DNA of 64,000 nucleotides from Adiantum capillus-veneris (Eukaryota; Streptophyta; Polypodiopsida; Polypodiales; Pteridaceae): contig CM043967.1 in the NCBI GenBank assembly GCA_014529385.2, positions 6,153,001 to 6,217,000 on the forward strand, given 5' to 3'. The position numbers were made by a program, and so were the translations under genes. A model generated the notes under the pieces. It was not told the DNA's origin, did not search any database, and saw only the letters and a program-made list of their open reading frames with translations. How positions within the stretch are numbered: position 1 is the first letter of the stretch; every line of letters begins with the position of its first letter. Of the stretch, positions 1 to 10,969 are shown one piece after another.

Positions 1-517
1 ATGTTCCAATGGAAAATCCTTAATATTGAAAATAGCTAGGGTTTTCCACGATTAGTTGGAGATTTTTTCTCTTCATGTTTCAATTGATCCAAGCTTGGAC
101 AAGTGGTAGAGCTTATCTTCTCTCCATGTCTCAATGATTCTTGAGACCAAACATTCCCATTCCTAGTTTAGTTAACTAGCTTTCCTTGCACCTCTTTCTA
201 GAGGTTAGGCAAGTGTTGGATTTTTGAACTAAATGAACTGCTATCTATGAATCTTAAGTTGGAGAAGTGGTGGAGCTTTTCTTCACACCATGTTTCAATA
301 GAGGTTATCTTAGACAAGTGGTGGATCTTTAAACAAAACTCCCCACGCACAACATATATCTCATTTTTCCATGTTTCAATAGATCTTAGCTTGGACAAGT
401 GGTGGACCTTGAAGCAAAACTCCCCATGTACACCATATATTTGGTTTCTCCATGTTTCAATAGATCCTAGCTTGGATAAGTGGTGGACCTTAAAAAAACA
501 CTCCCCATGTGCAAAAT

Positions 518-569
<52 letters not shown>

Positions 570-3440
570 TTTTTTCATGTTTCAATAAAACATAGATTTG
601 AGAAGTGGTGGAGCTTTTTTCTCTCAATGTTTCAACAAATCCTAGCTTGGATCAGTGGTGGATCTTAGCTGCTCTCTATTCTTCAATGGAGCCTAGCGTG
701 GACAAGTGGTGGACCTTGGAACCAAAATCCCATGTAGAATAAAACCATCATGGGGTTTTCACGTTTTAATGGAGCTTGGCTTAGAAAAATGGTTAAACTT
801 GATTCTCTTTGTTTTTCAATGGAGCTTGGCTAAGACAAGGGGTGGGACTTTTCTTATCCCCATGTTCCAATAGAGCTAAGTTTTTTTTTAAAATCCTTGA
901 TATTGAAAAAAGCTAGGGATTTCCAAGGTTCACCACTTGACCGTAGCTTGGACATTTGGTGGATCTTGCTTCTCTTCATGTTTCAATTGATTCCAAGCTT
1001 GGACAAGTGGTGAAGTTTATCTTCTCTCCATGTCTAAATGATTAATGAGACCAAAATCACCATTCCTAGCTTAGATAACTAGCTTTCCTTCCACCTCTCT
1101 CTAGAGGTTAGGAAAGTGCTGGATCTTTGAGCTAAGCGAACTACTATCTACGAAGCTTAGATTGGACAAGTGGTGGAGCCTTTCTTCACACCATGTTTCA
1201 TTAGAGGTTATCTTAGAAAAGTGATTGATCTTTAAACCCAAAACTACCCACGTACAACATATATCTCTTTTTCTTCATGTTTCAATAGATCCTAGCTTGG
1301 ACAAGTGGTGGACCTTGCCACAAAACTCCCATGTAAAATATAAATCTAGTTTTTCCATGTTTCAATAGAGCTTAGCTTGAACAAGTGGTGGACCTTGAAA
1401 CAAAACTCTCCATATACAACATATATATGGTTTTTCATGTTCCAATAAAACTTAGATTTGAGAAGTGGTGGAGTTTTTGGTTGTCAATGTTTCAACAGAT
1501 CCTAGCTTGGATGAGTGGTGGATCTTAGCTCCTCTCCAAGCTTCAATGGATCCTAGCTTGGATAAGTGGTGGACCTTGGAACCAAAATCCCATGTAGAAT
1601 AAGATCATCATATGGGGTTTTTATGTTTTTATGGATATTAGCTTGGAAAAATGGTTAAACTTGCTTCTCTTTGTCTTTCAATGGAGCTTGGCCTAGACAA
1701 TGTTTGGAGCTTTTATTCTCCCCATATTCCAACATGGTTCAATGAAGCCTAGTTTGGAAAATTGGTGGAGATTCTTTATCTCCATGTTTTAATTTATCCA
1801 AGCTTAGAAAAATGGCGGAACTTATCTTTTCCTGCCTCAATGATTCTTGAGACCAAAAATCCCCTCCTAGCTTAGATAACTAGCTTTCCTTCCACCTCTC
1901 TCTTTGAACTAAACGAACTACTATCTATGAAGCTTAGAGGTTAGGAAAGTTTTGGATCTTTGAGCTAAACAAACTACTATCTATGAAGCTTAGGTTGGAC
2001 AAGTGGTGGAGCTTTTCTTCACGTAATGTTTCAGTAGAGATTAGCTTAGACAAGTGGTGGATCTTTAAACAAAACTCCTCACGTAGAGCATACATCTTGT
2101 TTTTCCTTGTTTCAATAGATCCTAGCTTGGAGAAGTGGTGGACCTTGACACAAAACTCCCCATGTAAAACATATATCTGGTTTTTCCAAATTTCAATAGA
2201 GCCTAGCTTGTACAAGTGGTGGAACTTGAAACAAAACTCTCCATGTAAAACATATATATGGTTTTTCCATGTTTCAATAAAACTTGGATTCGAGAAGTGG
2301 TGGAGTTTTTTGTTGTCAATGTTTCAACAAATCCTACCTTGGATGAGTGGTGGCTTAGCTTCTCTACATGCTTCAATGGAGCCTAGCTTGGACAAGTGGT
2401 GGACCTTGGAACCAAAATCCCATGTAGAGTAAAACCATCATGGGGTTTTTATGTTTTAATAGATATTAGCTTGGACAAATGGTTAGATTTTCTTCTCTTT
2501 TTCTTTCAATGAAGCTTGGCTTAGACAAGTGGTGGAGCTTTTATTCTCCCCATCTTTCAACATGGTTCAATGAAGCCTAGTATGGACAATTGGTGGATCT
2601 TCCTTCTCTCCATGCTTCAATTGAGCCAAGCTTGGACAATTTCAATGGATCCTAGCTTGAATGAGTGGTGGATCTTAGTTGCTCTCCATTGGAGCCTAGC
2701 TTGGAAAAATGGTGGAGCTTGGAACCAAAACCCCATGTGGAATAAAACCATCATGGGGTTTTCATGTTTTAATGGATCTTAGCTTGGACAAATGGTTAAA
2801 CTTGCTTCTCTTTGTCTTCCAATGGATCTTGGATTGAACAATTGGTGTATCTTTGTTTCTCCCCATGTTCCAATGGAGCTAAGTTGACAAAAATAAAATC
2901 CTTGACGTTGAAAATAGCTGGGGTTTTCCATGGTTTAATGGAGACTAGCTTGGACAACTGGTGGAGCTTGCTTCTCTCCATATCTCAATTGATGAAATCT
3001 TGAACAAGTGATGAAACTTATATTATCTCCATGTCCCAATGATTCATGAGACCAAACATCCCCATTACTAGCTTAGATAACAAGTGGTAGAGCTTGCTTC
3101 TCTACATGTTTCAATCCTAGTTTGGACAAGTGAATTTTTATTATACAATGATGTATAGGTTAGACACATGGCTAATTGTAAGGCCAAATGTTTCATTCTC
3201 CTAAAAAGATAGGTTGGAAAAGTGGTCAATCTTCTACGATTTCTACATGCCTACATTAGACAACCAGTGCCCTCCCAACTCTCTATGTTGTTTAGAGTTG
3301 AGCATGGACAAGTGGTGGATCTTGTTTCTCTCTTCCCTTAGTTAACTAGTTTACATACTTACTATATGTACTTTCTTGGATCATCTAGCTTGAACTAGTG
3401 GTGGAATATGTATTATAATAAGAATTGATTTTTTTTTTGA
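1..3440 (+). repeat. Satellite array, GCTTGGACAAGTGGTGGACC family, with higher-order units
   Basis: The whole stretch is built from diverged units of about 45-85 bp sharing the core GCTTGGACAAGTGGTGGACC, usually preceded by CATGTTTCAATGGAGCCTA and followed by CTTGCTTCTCTCC or by an AAACCAAAACTCCCATGTA spacer. A higher-order period of about 0.8-1.2 kb is visible: a module with CTCAATGATTCTTGAGACC and CTAGCTTTCCTTCCACCTC recurs near 140, 1,045, 1,835 and 3,035. Some 81-84 bp units stay in frame for 100-150 codons (for example 1,983-2,432, with repeated SLDKWW), but sister units are shifted or stopped, so I read the open frames as by-products. An (AT)n tract sits at about 523-566. No gene is visible. 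Confidence 0.9.
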
Positions 3441-3447
3441 GGGAGAG

Positions 3448-3774
3448 ATGGCTCCAAAAAGAAATGTTATAAGGGTTGTTGTCTCAATCAACTATACTTG
3501 CAATGATCTTAGGAATTGCTATTTCAATCTACGTGGTCTAGAGGGTGCACAATTTCATAAGGTGCATCTTATTATTGCAAGAAAGGAGAATGATAGACTG
3601 TTTGCAGATGTTCGACAAGTAGTAGTGGAAGCATCCGTCTCTGCAGTTGATAGTCATCCAGAGGTGGACTGCATTAACATAGTAGTTCCAAAAAATCAAG
3701 AATTTCAACTATCTCCAAGAGCATATGCATTTCCATGCATGTCTAAAATTAAAGAAGAGACCATGTACTCTTGA
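3448..3774 (+). pseudogene. Unknown protein remnant, N-terminal part (about 108 codons)
   Basis: An ATG-started open frame begins just after a T-rich tract and GAGGGAGAG (about 3,428-3,447) and runs 108 codons, starting MAPKRNVIRVVVSINYT. Composition is that of a normal soluble protein, unlike the satellite around it. It is followed in other frames by coding-looking segments (3,850-4,570, 4,835-5,954) with the same character, so I read it as the first piece of one larger broken gene. I do not recognise the family. No transmembrane segment or signal peptide is visible. Confidence 0.4.
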
Positions 3775-3849
3775 GGATGGAAGATTGAAGAATCAATTGC
3801 ACATCTCACAGAAGATCAACTCCAAAGATCCATCATCTCCACACTACAA

Positions 3850-4574
3850 GGAAAAAAGGTGAAGCTTCACGAGACCACCTGCAAAAAAGCAAGACAAAGT
3901 GCAAAAAGTGGCACCTAAGGGAACTACTTCCATTTTGGATGTAGACAATGCATCTTTGACATCCTCAAAACAAGGTTCAACATCAAAGATGAAAATTGTG
4001 GATCCAAAGGTTTTAGAAGCTGAGTCCATGAAAGGACAAGAAAAAGACATGGGTGGAATGAACAAGTACATAAACTATTTTCCTTTTCAATATAAGGAGT
4101 TTGATGTCCCTGTTCAAAATTGTTGGCTTGCTCCGGATCACTATAATGCACGTATTCTAGATAAAAAACATGTTGAAAGCATGTTATTTGGATTTTCATG
4201 CAGTACAACTAAGCTTGTAGCATGTGCATACTTGATGCCCATGCATAATACAAGACAAAGGAGGGTACTCCTTTGGTAGTAGAAGAGATAGAAGAGAGAC
4301 AGTTACAAGATTATCATTAATAAATTCTTGATGGGCAACATTCAATCTATGCTGCAAAGTATTGCTCCACAATCAACAAAAAAATAAAGAGATATTTCAA
4401 AGGTTGGTTGATGTGTATAAATTTAAAAAGGCTCACATCGTTGTGAATGCTCCTTCATTTGTTGCAACTGCTATGTCTGTCATTGCAAACGATGAGGCTA
4501 CATCATTTTATGTCAAGAAACCTTATAGTCAAATATTGAGACACTTGCGAAGCCAAAGGATATTCTCAGGATGA
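3850..4574 (+). pseudogene. Unknown protein remnant, middle part with a DGQHS motif, frameshifted
   Basis: A frame at 3,899-4,279 gives a Ser/Lys-rich stretch, then a denser part containing NCWLAPDHYNARILDKKHVE and CAYLMPMHNTRQRR. After its stop, coding continues in another frame with LDGQHSIYAAK (about 4,327-4,359) and then in a third (4,362-4,574) with a stretch around KAHIVVNAPSFVATAM. At least two frameshifts and one stop are needed to join them. A D-G-Q-H-x-x-x-A-A pattern also occurs in ParB/sulfiredoxin-fold proteins, but that resemblance alone does not identify the family. It is probably one gene with its neighbours at 3,448 and 4,835. Confidence 0.35.
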
Positions 4575-4834
4575 CCACCAAGGGAAGCAAGTGGGGTTGC
4601 AGAGGAGCATGTATCTCGTGTTGGATGGGATATAAGTCACTTTTCTCCTTTCTTGTAGTCTTTATATTTAAAACGGTGTTTAATCTTTTAATTATGGTTA
4701 TATTTCTTTTTAGTCTTTTTTTTTATTGGCAAGAATGAGTGCATGAGCAAGTTGGATTGCTAAACAAGTGCATATATCATTGAAAGACTAGAGGAGGAGA
4801 ACAAGAAACACCGAACAATTGCATTTAGATTCCT
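4575..4834. other. AT-rich spacer, possible intron or decayed coding
   Basis: T-rich sequence with no open frame of note separates the DGQHS segment from the next coding-looking block. A short stretch at about 4,775-4,830 could encode a Glu/Lys-rich piece in one frame. I see no clear splice pair. Confidence 0.3.
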
Positions 4835-5248
4835 GTGTGGTCTTATGAATCATGGGTAAAGACTATTCAGCAAGAAATCAAAGATGAGAAGATTTTGTCA
4901 AAGAGTGCAAAAAATGGTGATGTAAATGATATGTATGACCAAATCAAGCAACTCAAGCAAGACAAATTGATTCAAGATGCACTTCTTGAAGGCTTCAATG
5001 CTTTGAATGTGGTATCACCATGTAAAATTTGGGAAGAATTTTCCAACATGTATAACATCAATAATGCGGTTTATAAAACAATTTTGACGCTATGTGAGGA
5101 ATGGCTCAAATCTAGCTTGAAGCGTGGAATAAAGAAAACGGCTTTTCTAGATGAAGCAGTAAAATATATGCAGTGGGTAGTTCAATTTCAAAAGCAAAAA
5201 ATTGAATCTAGAGATTTTCCATGGTCTATATATGTGGTGAGCCTATAG
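4835..5248 (+). pseudogene. Unknown protein remnant, helical Lys-rich part (137 codons)
   Basis: A 137-codon frame rich in Lys, Gln and Leu, with amphipathic patterns such as QIKQLKQDKLIQDALLEGF that suggest helices or a coiled coil. The frame opens within TGTGTGGTCTTATG, so the real start is likely upstream or by splicing. It overlaps into the next segment, which carries on in another frame (EPIDERNSLLEVPLQQGNAY, about 5,240-5,300). The family is unknown. It belongs with the pieces at 3,448-4,574 and 5,225-5,954 as one decayed gene. Confidence 0.35.
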
Positions 5249-5995
5249 ATGAAAGGAACTCTCTACTTGAAGTGCCACTTCAACAAGGAAATGCCTACCG
5301 TCTTATGTGTTTTAGGCTTGACAAAACACTATGGGGGCAGTTTGCAGTGGAGCAAGGAGACATTTTACAATGCTTTGGATGGGATCTTGGCTATTGTTGA
5401 AGGGTCAATAGATCCTGAGTTTTTCTTTCTTGCATTGTGAATTTCACTAAATTCATAAATTTGCAATGTGCATTGCAAAGATTGGGAGATAATCTCAGTT
5501 ACCATTCTTGTGGTGCCTTGCATCACTTTTCATTAGCTCCTTGTAAAGGAGCAATTGAGTTCCTAACAGTTGTAGCCTTCTTGGGACAAGGTAATGCTTT
5601 TGAAGAATTAAGAATAAGATTAGAGGAAAATCCCATGCCGATGGATAGTTCATTGCTTCAAGTATCAAATGAAGGCATGCCCGATTTACAATATTTGGAA
5701 TCCACTTTGGTCAAGCATTATATTCACACATCTCTTTGGTGATGGCTCCTTGGTTGCACAAGAAGGACTACAACAAAAAAGAAGAAGTCATATGCTTGGT
5801 TGAGAGAGTGGAGGAACAAACAACCTTAGCAATCAAGATTCTATACTTTGTTAAGGCCCATGCTGAGATAGAAGAGTGGGATGGCTTCAAAACCCAACAA
5901 TCCGTGTTGCAATTAGTTGACAATGTGCCTGGTGAAAAGGAGATTTCTCCATAAGAAGAAGAAGAAGAAGAAGAAGAGGAAGAGCATCATTTATC
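5225..5995 (+). pseudogene. Unknown protein remnant, C-terminal part with an acidic tail
   Basis: The best reading switches frame several times: 5,225-5,400 (RLMCFRLDKTLWGQF, FGWDLGY), then 5,437-5,742 (CALQRLGDNLSYHSCGALHHF, ELRIRLEENPMPMD), then 5,736-5,954. It ends in a GAAGAAGAA tract that would encode poly-Glu. The segments are coherent soluble protein with Cys/His clusters and no satellite motif. Frameshifts at about 5,400 and 5,740 and a stop before the Glu tract mark it as broken. I cannot name the family. Confidence 0.35.
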
Positions 5996-5999
5996 ATTG

Positions 6000-6230
6000 G
6001 AGAACTATTTGAAAATGGAGAAACGCACATTTTTAACTTCTTGTATATGTTAATGTTTTCTTTTTGGCAATTTGATACTCTTAGTGTTAGATTTTGTTTT
6101 ATATAGTATTGCTAGAGTCTATCTTTTTTATATCAACAAGTATCTAATGTTTGAATGGTGAATCCTTAGATTAAAAATATAAGACTAATCTAAACATAAT
6201 GGATTAAGAGCTTGACTTTTGTAAGTTTTA
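6000..6230. other. AT-rich 3' flank of the unknown gene
   Basis: T-rich sequence with no repeat core and no open frame lies between the acidic tail and the next satellite block. It could hold a 3' UTR. Confidence 0.35.
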
Positions 6231-7900
6231 GACCTCGTATTAATATCCCCTTCATATGCTACATTGAGCCTAGCTTGGACAAATGGTGGACCTACCATGG
6301 AGTCTAATTCAGACAATTGTGGTAGACATTAAAACAACACCAATTTGTTACATTAGCTTGGACAAGTGGTGGACCTTGCTTCTATTTATGTCTCGATGGA
6401 GCATATCTTGTCCATGTGGTAGACCTTATTTCTCTCCATGCTTCAATGAAGTGCACCTTAGAAAAGTGAAGTACCTTGAGACCAAACTACCCACGTATAG
6501 CTTGGACAAGTAGTGCTTTCTTCTCTCATGTTTCAATGGATCCTATCTTGGACTAAGGTATATCTTACTTCTCTCCATGCTTAAATAAATTCTAGCTTGA
6601 ACATAGAGTGGACCTTCAAATAAAACTCCACTTGTTGCAACATAGGATATGCTGACAAATAATGGTCTTTGTGGAGGTTTCCCTATGCATATTTAGGAAA
6701 GCTAGTGTTTCTTATCTTGAAAGTATCCTAACTTAGATTGGTGTTGGACCTTGCATTTATCCATGCTTCAATGGAGCTGAGGTTAGACAAGTGAAGGTGG
6801 ATAAGTGTTCAACCTTGAAATGAAACCTCTCTTGTTACAACCATCATGATTGTAAACATGGTGTACCTTGCAATTCTTTTAATATACCTATCTTGGAGAA
6901 GTGGTGGAACCTAGATTATCTCCATGTTTTGGTGGAGTCTAGCTCGGACAAGTGGTAGAGCTTGACCTCTCTAAATGTTTCAAAGTATCCTAGATTAATC
7001 AAGTGGTGCACCTTGAAAACAAACCACCCATGTACAATATATCATGGGTTTTTCACGTTTCAATGGAGCGTAGCTTGGACAAGTGGTAGAGATTGCTCTC
7101 TCCATGTTTCAGTGGAGCTTAGCTTATACAAGTGGTGGATATTTGTTTCTTTCCATGTTTCAATGGAGCACCTACCTTGGACAAGTGGTGGACCTTGAAA
7201 CAAAAACCCCATGGACAACATACTATGGATTTTTGAAGTGGTGGAAAAAAGTACTAGCTTGGGTGGTGGACCTTGCTTCTCTCCATGCTTTAATGGAACC
7301 TTAGCGTTGGAGAGGAGATGGTAGACCTTGAATTAAGACCTTTCATGTTATAGCCCCTCAATTGTTGTGCACATGGTGGACCTTGCAATCGTGCTATAAG
7401 CCTAGCTTGGAGAACTAGTGGACCCTTGATAATTGCCATACATCAACAAGCCAAGTTTGGACAAGTGGTGGACCTACAAACCAATATATCTACACTACAA
7501 TAGAGTATATGTTGAAGATGTGGTGAAATTTGAGATCAAAATAGCCATACTACTGGAGAAGATAAGTTGCACATGTGGTGGAGCATTGTATCAATGTCCT
7601 ATGCCTAATTTTGATTAGTGTGATGACTTTGAAACTATCCCCCTAGTCTACAAGAAAACATATATTGACTAAGAGGTTAGGCTAGATTTATTGCATCAAT
7701 GCATCCCATGTGAACACATACTATAGGACTCTTGGATAGTTATGGACCTTGTATCAATGCTCAATGTCTAGCTTGGACAAGTGGTGGATCTTGGTTCTCT
7801 CTATGCTTCAAATGGGCAATATATTGGAGACATGCTGTGCTATGTTTCTCAAAGATTCTTTTTTTGAAACCTTTCGAGGCCCCATGTAAGAGAAACTATA
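6230..7900 (+). repeat. Satellite block, same family as 1-3,440, more diverged
   Basis: Recurring cores such as TAGCTTGGACAAGTGGTGGA occur near 6,268, 6,356, 6,498, 7,073, 7,178, 7,455 and 7,770, with the same CTCCATGTTTCAATGGAG flank. Unit spacing is less regular than in the first array. No gene is visible; the 60-78 codon open frames here are in-frame satellite units. Confidence 0.85.
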
Positions 7901-7989
7901 AATCTTCCATATGATGGACATCCCAATATTATTATCATCCTTTCATCTAGTCCTTGTATTTATGCATAATGTTTTCCTTTTCTTTGCAG

Positions 7990-8560
7990 CAGATACAAAG
8001 GAGTTAAGTGAGATAAAAATGAGGTGTATTTCACGCTATGATTATAATGAAGATCCTTTTGCAACACCAAATTTTCCTATTTCCAAGAATGTACTTTTCT
8101 ATATTAATGGGGTGTCTTTTGAAGTGCTACTTTCATGTATTCAAGGAGCTGGTTATGGGCTAGTTGTGAATATTTCTCTTGAAAGTGGTGTGGCTATTCT
8201 AAATTATGGAGGGCATAAGTATAGATTTCAAGAGTGAAAAAGGATATGAAAAATATTTCCAAGAGCCTCTAAACATTTTTTTTCTAAAAGATCCAAATGT
8301 AGAAGAAGAGGAAGATCAAGCATACATTTTGCATAGAAGAAGGAAATGTGTCAGGCTATATAAATAGTTCTCATGGTACAAGTGTCCCCAGCCAAATGTG
8401 CACTATAAATTTGATCCAAATTTTCCACCTTGGCACAAATGCACATCTTCGCACATCAAATCAGAAGAGTATGGCTATGTTTGCCTTGAGACTATTTGTC
8501 AAGTTGCAGCAAGAGAAGAGTTGTTTGTTGTGATGACTATGACTTTACTTGATATTTTCA
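7990..8560 (+). pseudogene. SET-domain protein remnant (possible lysine methyltransferase fragment)
   Basis: Coding character begins right after a strong splice acceptor (TTTTCTTTGCAG, ending 7,989). The first frame includes GAGYGLVVNISLESGVAILNY (8,145-8,210, one residue over the N-terminal SET pattern G-x-G-x-G-L-x-x-x-x-x-I-x-x-G-x-x-I-x-x-Y trimmed here to its key positions). After a break, YINSSHGTSVP (8,354-8,390) and, in another frame, PNVHYKFDP resemble the SET N-x-x-P-N core. GYVCLETI, AAREELF and DYDFT (8,470-8,555) resemble the C-terminal G-E-E-L-x-x-D-Y part. At least three frameshifts and a stop separate the pieces, so it cannot be an active enzyme as read. The call is from motif order only. 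Confidence 0.4.
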
Positions 8561-9260
8561 AGTATTGTATGTGGATGAAAAGCTTAAATACATCTAAAAT
8601 TTTGTTTTTTTATTGATCGAATCTCAACACTGAAGTGTATATGATTGTTGTTTACTTTATGTTTAGCTAGAATCTAGAGTGATCTTATGCTTTATGTGTT
8701 TCAAAAGCTATTTGAGTACCGTGAACATAGAATCTTGACTCTACTCAAGATTTTTAGAAAATCTAATCAAAATTTAATCAATACCTAGGCTGGAAAAGTG
8801 ATAGGGGATCGAATACTACTTTCTTCTTTTGATAAATTTTACCTTGAAAATAAAGCGCATCTTTGCAACATTTTGGTGTTGTTTGAAGCTAGCTAGCTTA
8901 AACAAGTTGTGGCCCTTGAATCCAAATATAAGACAAAGCTCTAATTTTTTCTTGTAGCCTAGATTGGACATGTGTTGGAACTTGTGTCCATGTGTTCTTG
9001 AACATGTTTTTCTTATAGCCTAGATTGGACATGTGGTGGACATTGTGCCTGTGTGTTCTTGAACAAGTTTTGGATTTTAGTATTCACTTAAGTACTAACA
9101 TTTAATAGAGGGTAGGCTGGACAAGTTTGCGACAATAGATTGTAGTTTAGACAAGTGGTGCCATGTGTACCAATGCTAACAATGGTTGCAAGGATTCTAA
9201 TATTGATATTACCTTGAATTAATTTGTTACTTGGAGCTCTACATGTAAAAATGGTAAATT
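8560..9260. other. Gene-poor spacer with scattered satellite units
   Basis: AT-rich DNA with isolated satellite cores near 8,900, 8,960, 9,025 and 9,150 (AGCCTAGATTGGACATGTGG type). Two adjacent copies of about 60 bp (8,956-9,010 and 9,015-9,070) share CCTAGATTGGACATGTG and TGTTCTTGAACA. No gene is visible. Confidence 0.6.
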
Positions 9261-9261
9261 A

Positions 9262-10200
9262 AATTCTAGTGATTTTTGAGAAACCAATGTTATGTGTGCT
9301 TTCTTAGATTCAAAGATTGGGATTGACAAAGCCCCTATGAATCAATCAACAATTGTAGAATCCATTGATTCTCTCATTTTTGAAGTGCCCAAGATGGATG
9401 ATATTTCTATAACAGAGTCTAGTGATGTGTAGCTTGAGCAAGCTTGCAGTAATGTGGACCAAGAAATCAGTGCTCCAACAATCCAACCTACTTCAAAAGA
9501 GGCTAAAACATCTGCTCTTGATCCATTTCCAATTTCTGTTGCTTCATTTGGTATGGATGATGAGAAATCAATGATTACAATTATATCGGATTTAAATGGT
9601 CTATTATTGAAGCGTTCCCCTCAGTCATCCTCACACCACAAGTCAATGAAAATAGATTCAAAAAGATATATTATACTCAATCCAAGTTGCATACAATTCT
9701 TGACAACTATAATACAAAAATTTAATGTCGCAATCTGGTCAACAGCTAACATGGACAATGTGCTTCAAGTCCTTAGAGCACCAAACAACTTACCTGGGGA
9801 TACATTACCTTTGTTTTCAGTCTGGTATCAAGAAGGTTGTTATACCACTCAAAGCCAAAATAAATTTAGACCTGATAATCCAAATGTTGAGGCAATGGTC
9901 AAGCCTTTGGCCAAAGTTTCCAAGGGGGTTTGAATGTGATCCATAAAGAACAATTCTTATTGATGACTCTCCTTACAAGGGATGTATTCCACCTACAAAC
10001 AATTGTATTTTTCCACCACAATTTGATGTGGTGAAAAAATGGTTGACAATGTGCTCTTGTGGGAGCTTCTTCCCTACTTGCTTCATCTTGACAAGAGAAG
10101 AGATGTGCACAATTTGATTGCTTCTAATCCTTATGGAAAACCTGAAGTGACAAATAATAGTGATGAATACAAAGAAATCGTAGACTATTGGAAGCATTAA
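9262..10200 (+). pseudogene. FCP1/NLI-type HAD phosphatase-like protein, copy 1 (broken)
   Basis: A variable Ser/Thr-rich N-terminal part (about 9,300-9,550, one in-frame stop at 9,430) leads to IISDLNGLLLKR (9,583-9,618). This occupies the place of the first HAD motif, with the first Asp kept and the second changed to Asn. VAIWSTANMDNVLQVL (about 9,727-9,775) corresponds to the motif around the second HAD loop. After a frameshift near 9,930, ILIDDSPYKG and a Pro-rich IFPP (about 9,951-10,020) match the FCP1 DDS motif. Another shift leads to LLPYLLHLDKRRDVHNLIAS, ending DYWKH and TAA at 10,200. FCP1-family proteins dephosphorylate Ser/Thr in the RNA polymerase II tail and other targets; the D-to-N change and frameshifts argue against activity here. 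Homologous copies are at 14,836 and 52,200. Confidence 0.6.
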
Positions 10201-10255
10201 AATGATGCCTAGTCAGCTAAAATATTCTTTATAAGAAGAACACCACCTACAGAAT

Positions 10256-10522
10256 ATGACAAAGGTAAAACTACCCTCAGGAAAACTTGCACCAAGCCAC
10301 CACAATGAAATAAGAAGATCCAAAATACAAGAAATATTGTCAAGGAAAGGTACACCCATTGAAGTCATGAAGGCACCACAATTGATCTATTTAGCTAGGC
10401 AATTTGGTTGTAGCACAAAAGGACCATTGAAGGCAACCACTACAAAGGTGTATATAAATAAAGTGAAAGATGAGAACAATATTCTAAAGCTGGATAGAAA
10501 AAAAAACCTAAGGTACTATTGA
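10256..10522 (+). pseudogene. Basic unknown ORF downstream of FCP1-like copy 1
   Basis: An open frame of about 88 codons is rich in Lys/Arg (KVKLPSGKLAPSHHNEIRRS, EILSRKGTPIEVMKAPQLIY). It has no upstream ATG of its own within the coding-looking part except ATG at 10,256. It lies 56 bp after the stop of copy 1 and could be a further exon or frameshifted tail of that gene. No family is recognised. Confidence 0.3.
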
Positions 10523-10965
10523 AATGTCTTAAACCTTGATACACATGGTAGTTTGAACATTCATATCCATGATATCTAATCAATCTTTCTTTTTATTCCT
10601 ACTTGCAGGTTTTCATAGAGGGTATATCTTGATGGAGCTCAATAGATACAAGTTGTAATATGGTTTCTCAAATTAACAAAAAAAACACCTAGATTTTGTT
10701 TGTCGATCTCTTGAGAGATGTTTTCTCAATTTGTAACACCATATGAAAATGAAAATTATGCTTCTTCTTAAGATCACCTTTTTTGTCTTGTAAACATCTC
10801 TATGATAATTTAAAGTTTTGTAACATTAGATTGTAATTGTTTAATTTGGGGGGGAAAGTCAAACATTTGTGTCTTTTTTCTTTAATTAATTTGTCAATTG
10901 CATCATTTTTCTAGAGTTCTACTCCATCGAGAAAGCTAGAATCTATCATAAACCAATTAAGACTC
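10523..10965. other. AT-rich spacer with an intron-like acceptor
   Basis: T-rich sequence contains a good acceptor context (TTTATTCCTACTTGCAG, ending about 10,609), but the sequence after it is not clearly coding. No other feature is visible. Confidence 0.35.
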
Positions 10966-10969
10966 TTTT

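Noticed and set aside
247-2432. Open frames with repeated DKWW as a possible repeat protein
   Set aside because: Sister satellite units are shifted or stopped and the frame changes between arrays; open frames follow from unit lengths near multiples of three.
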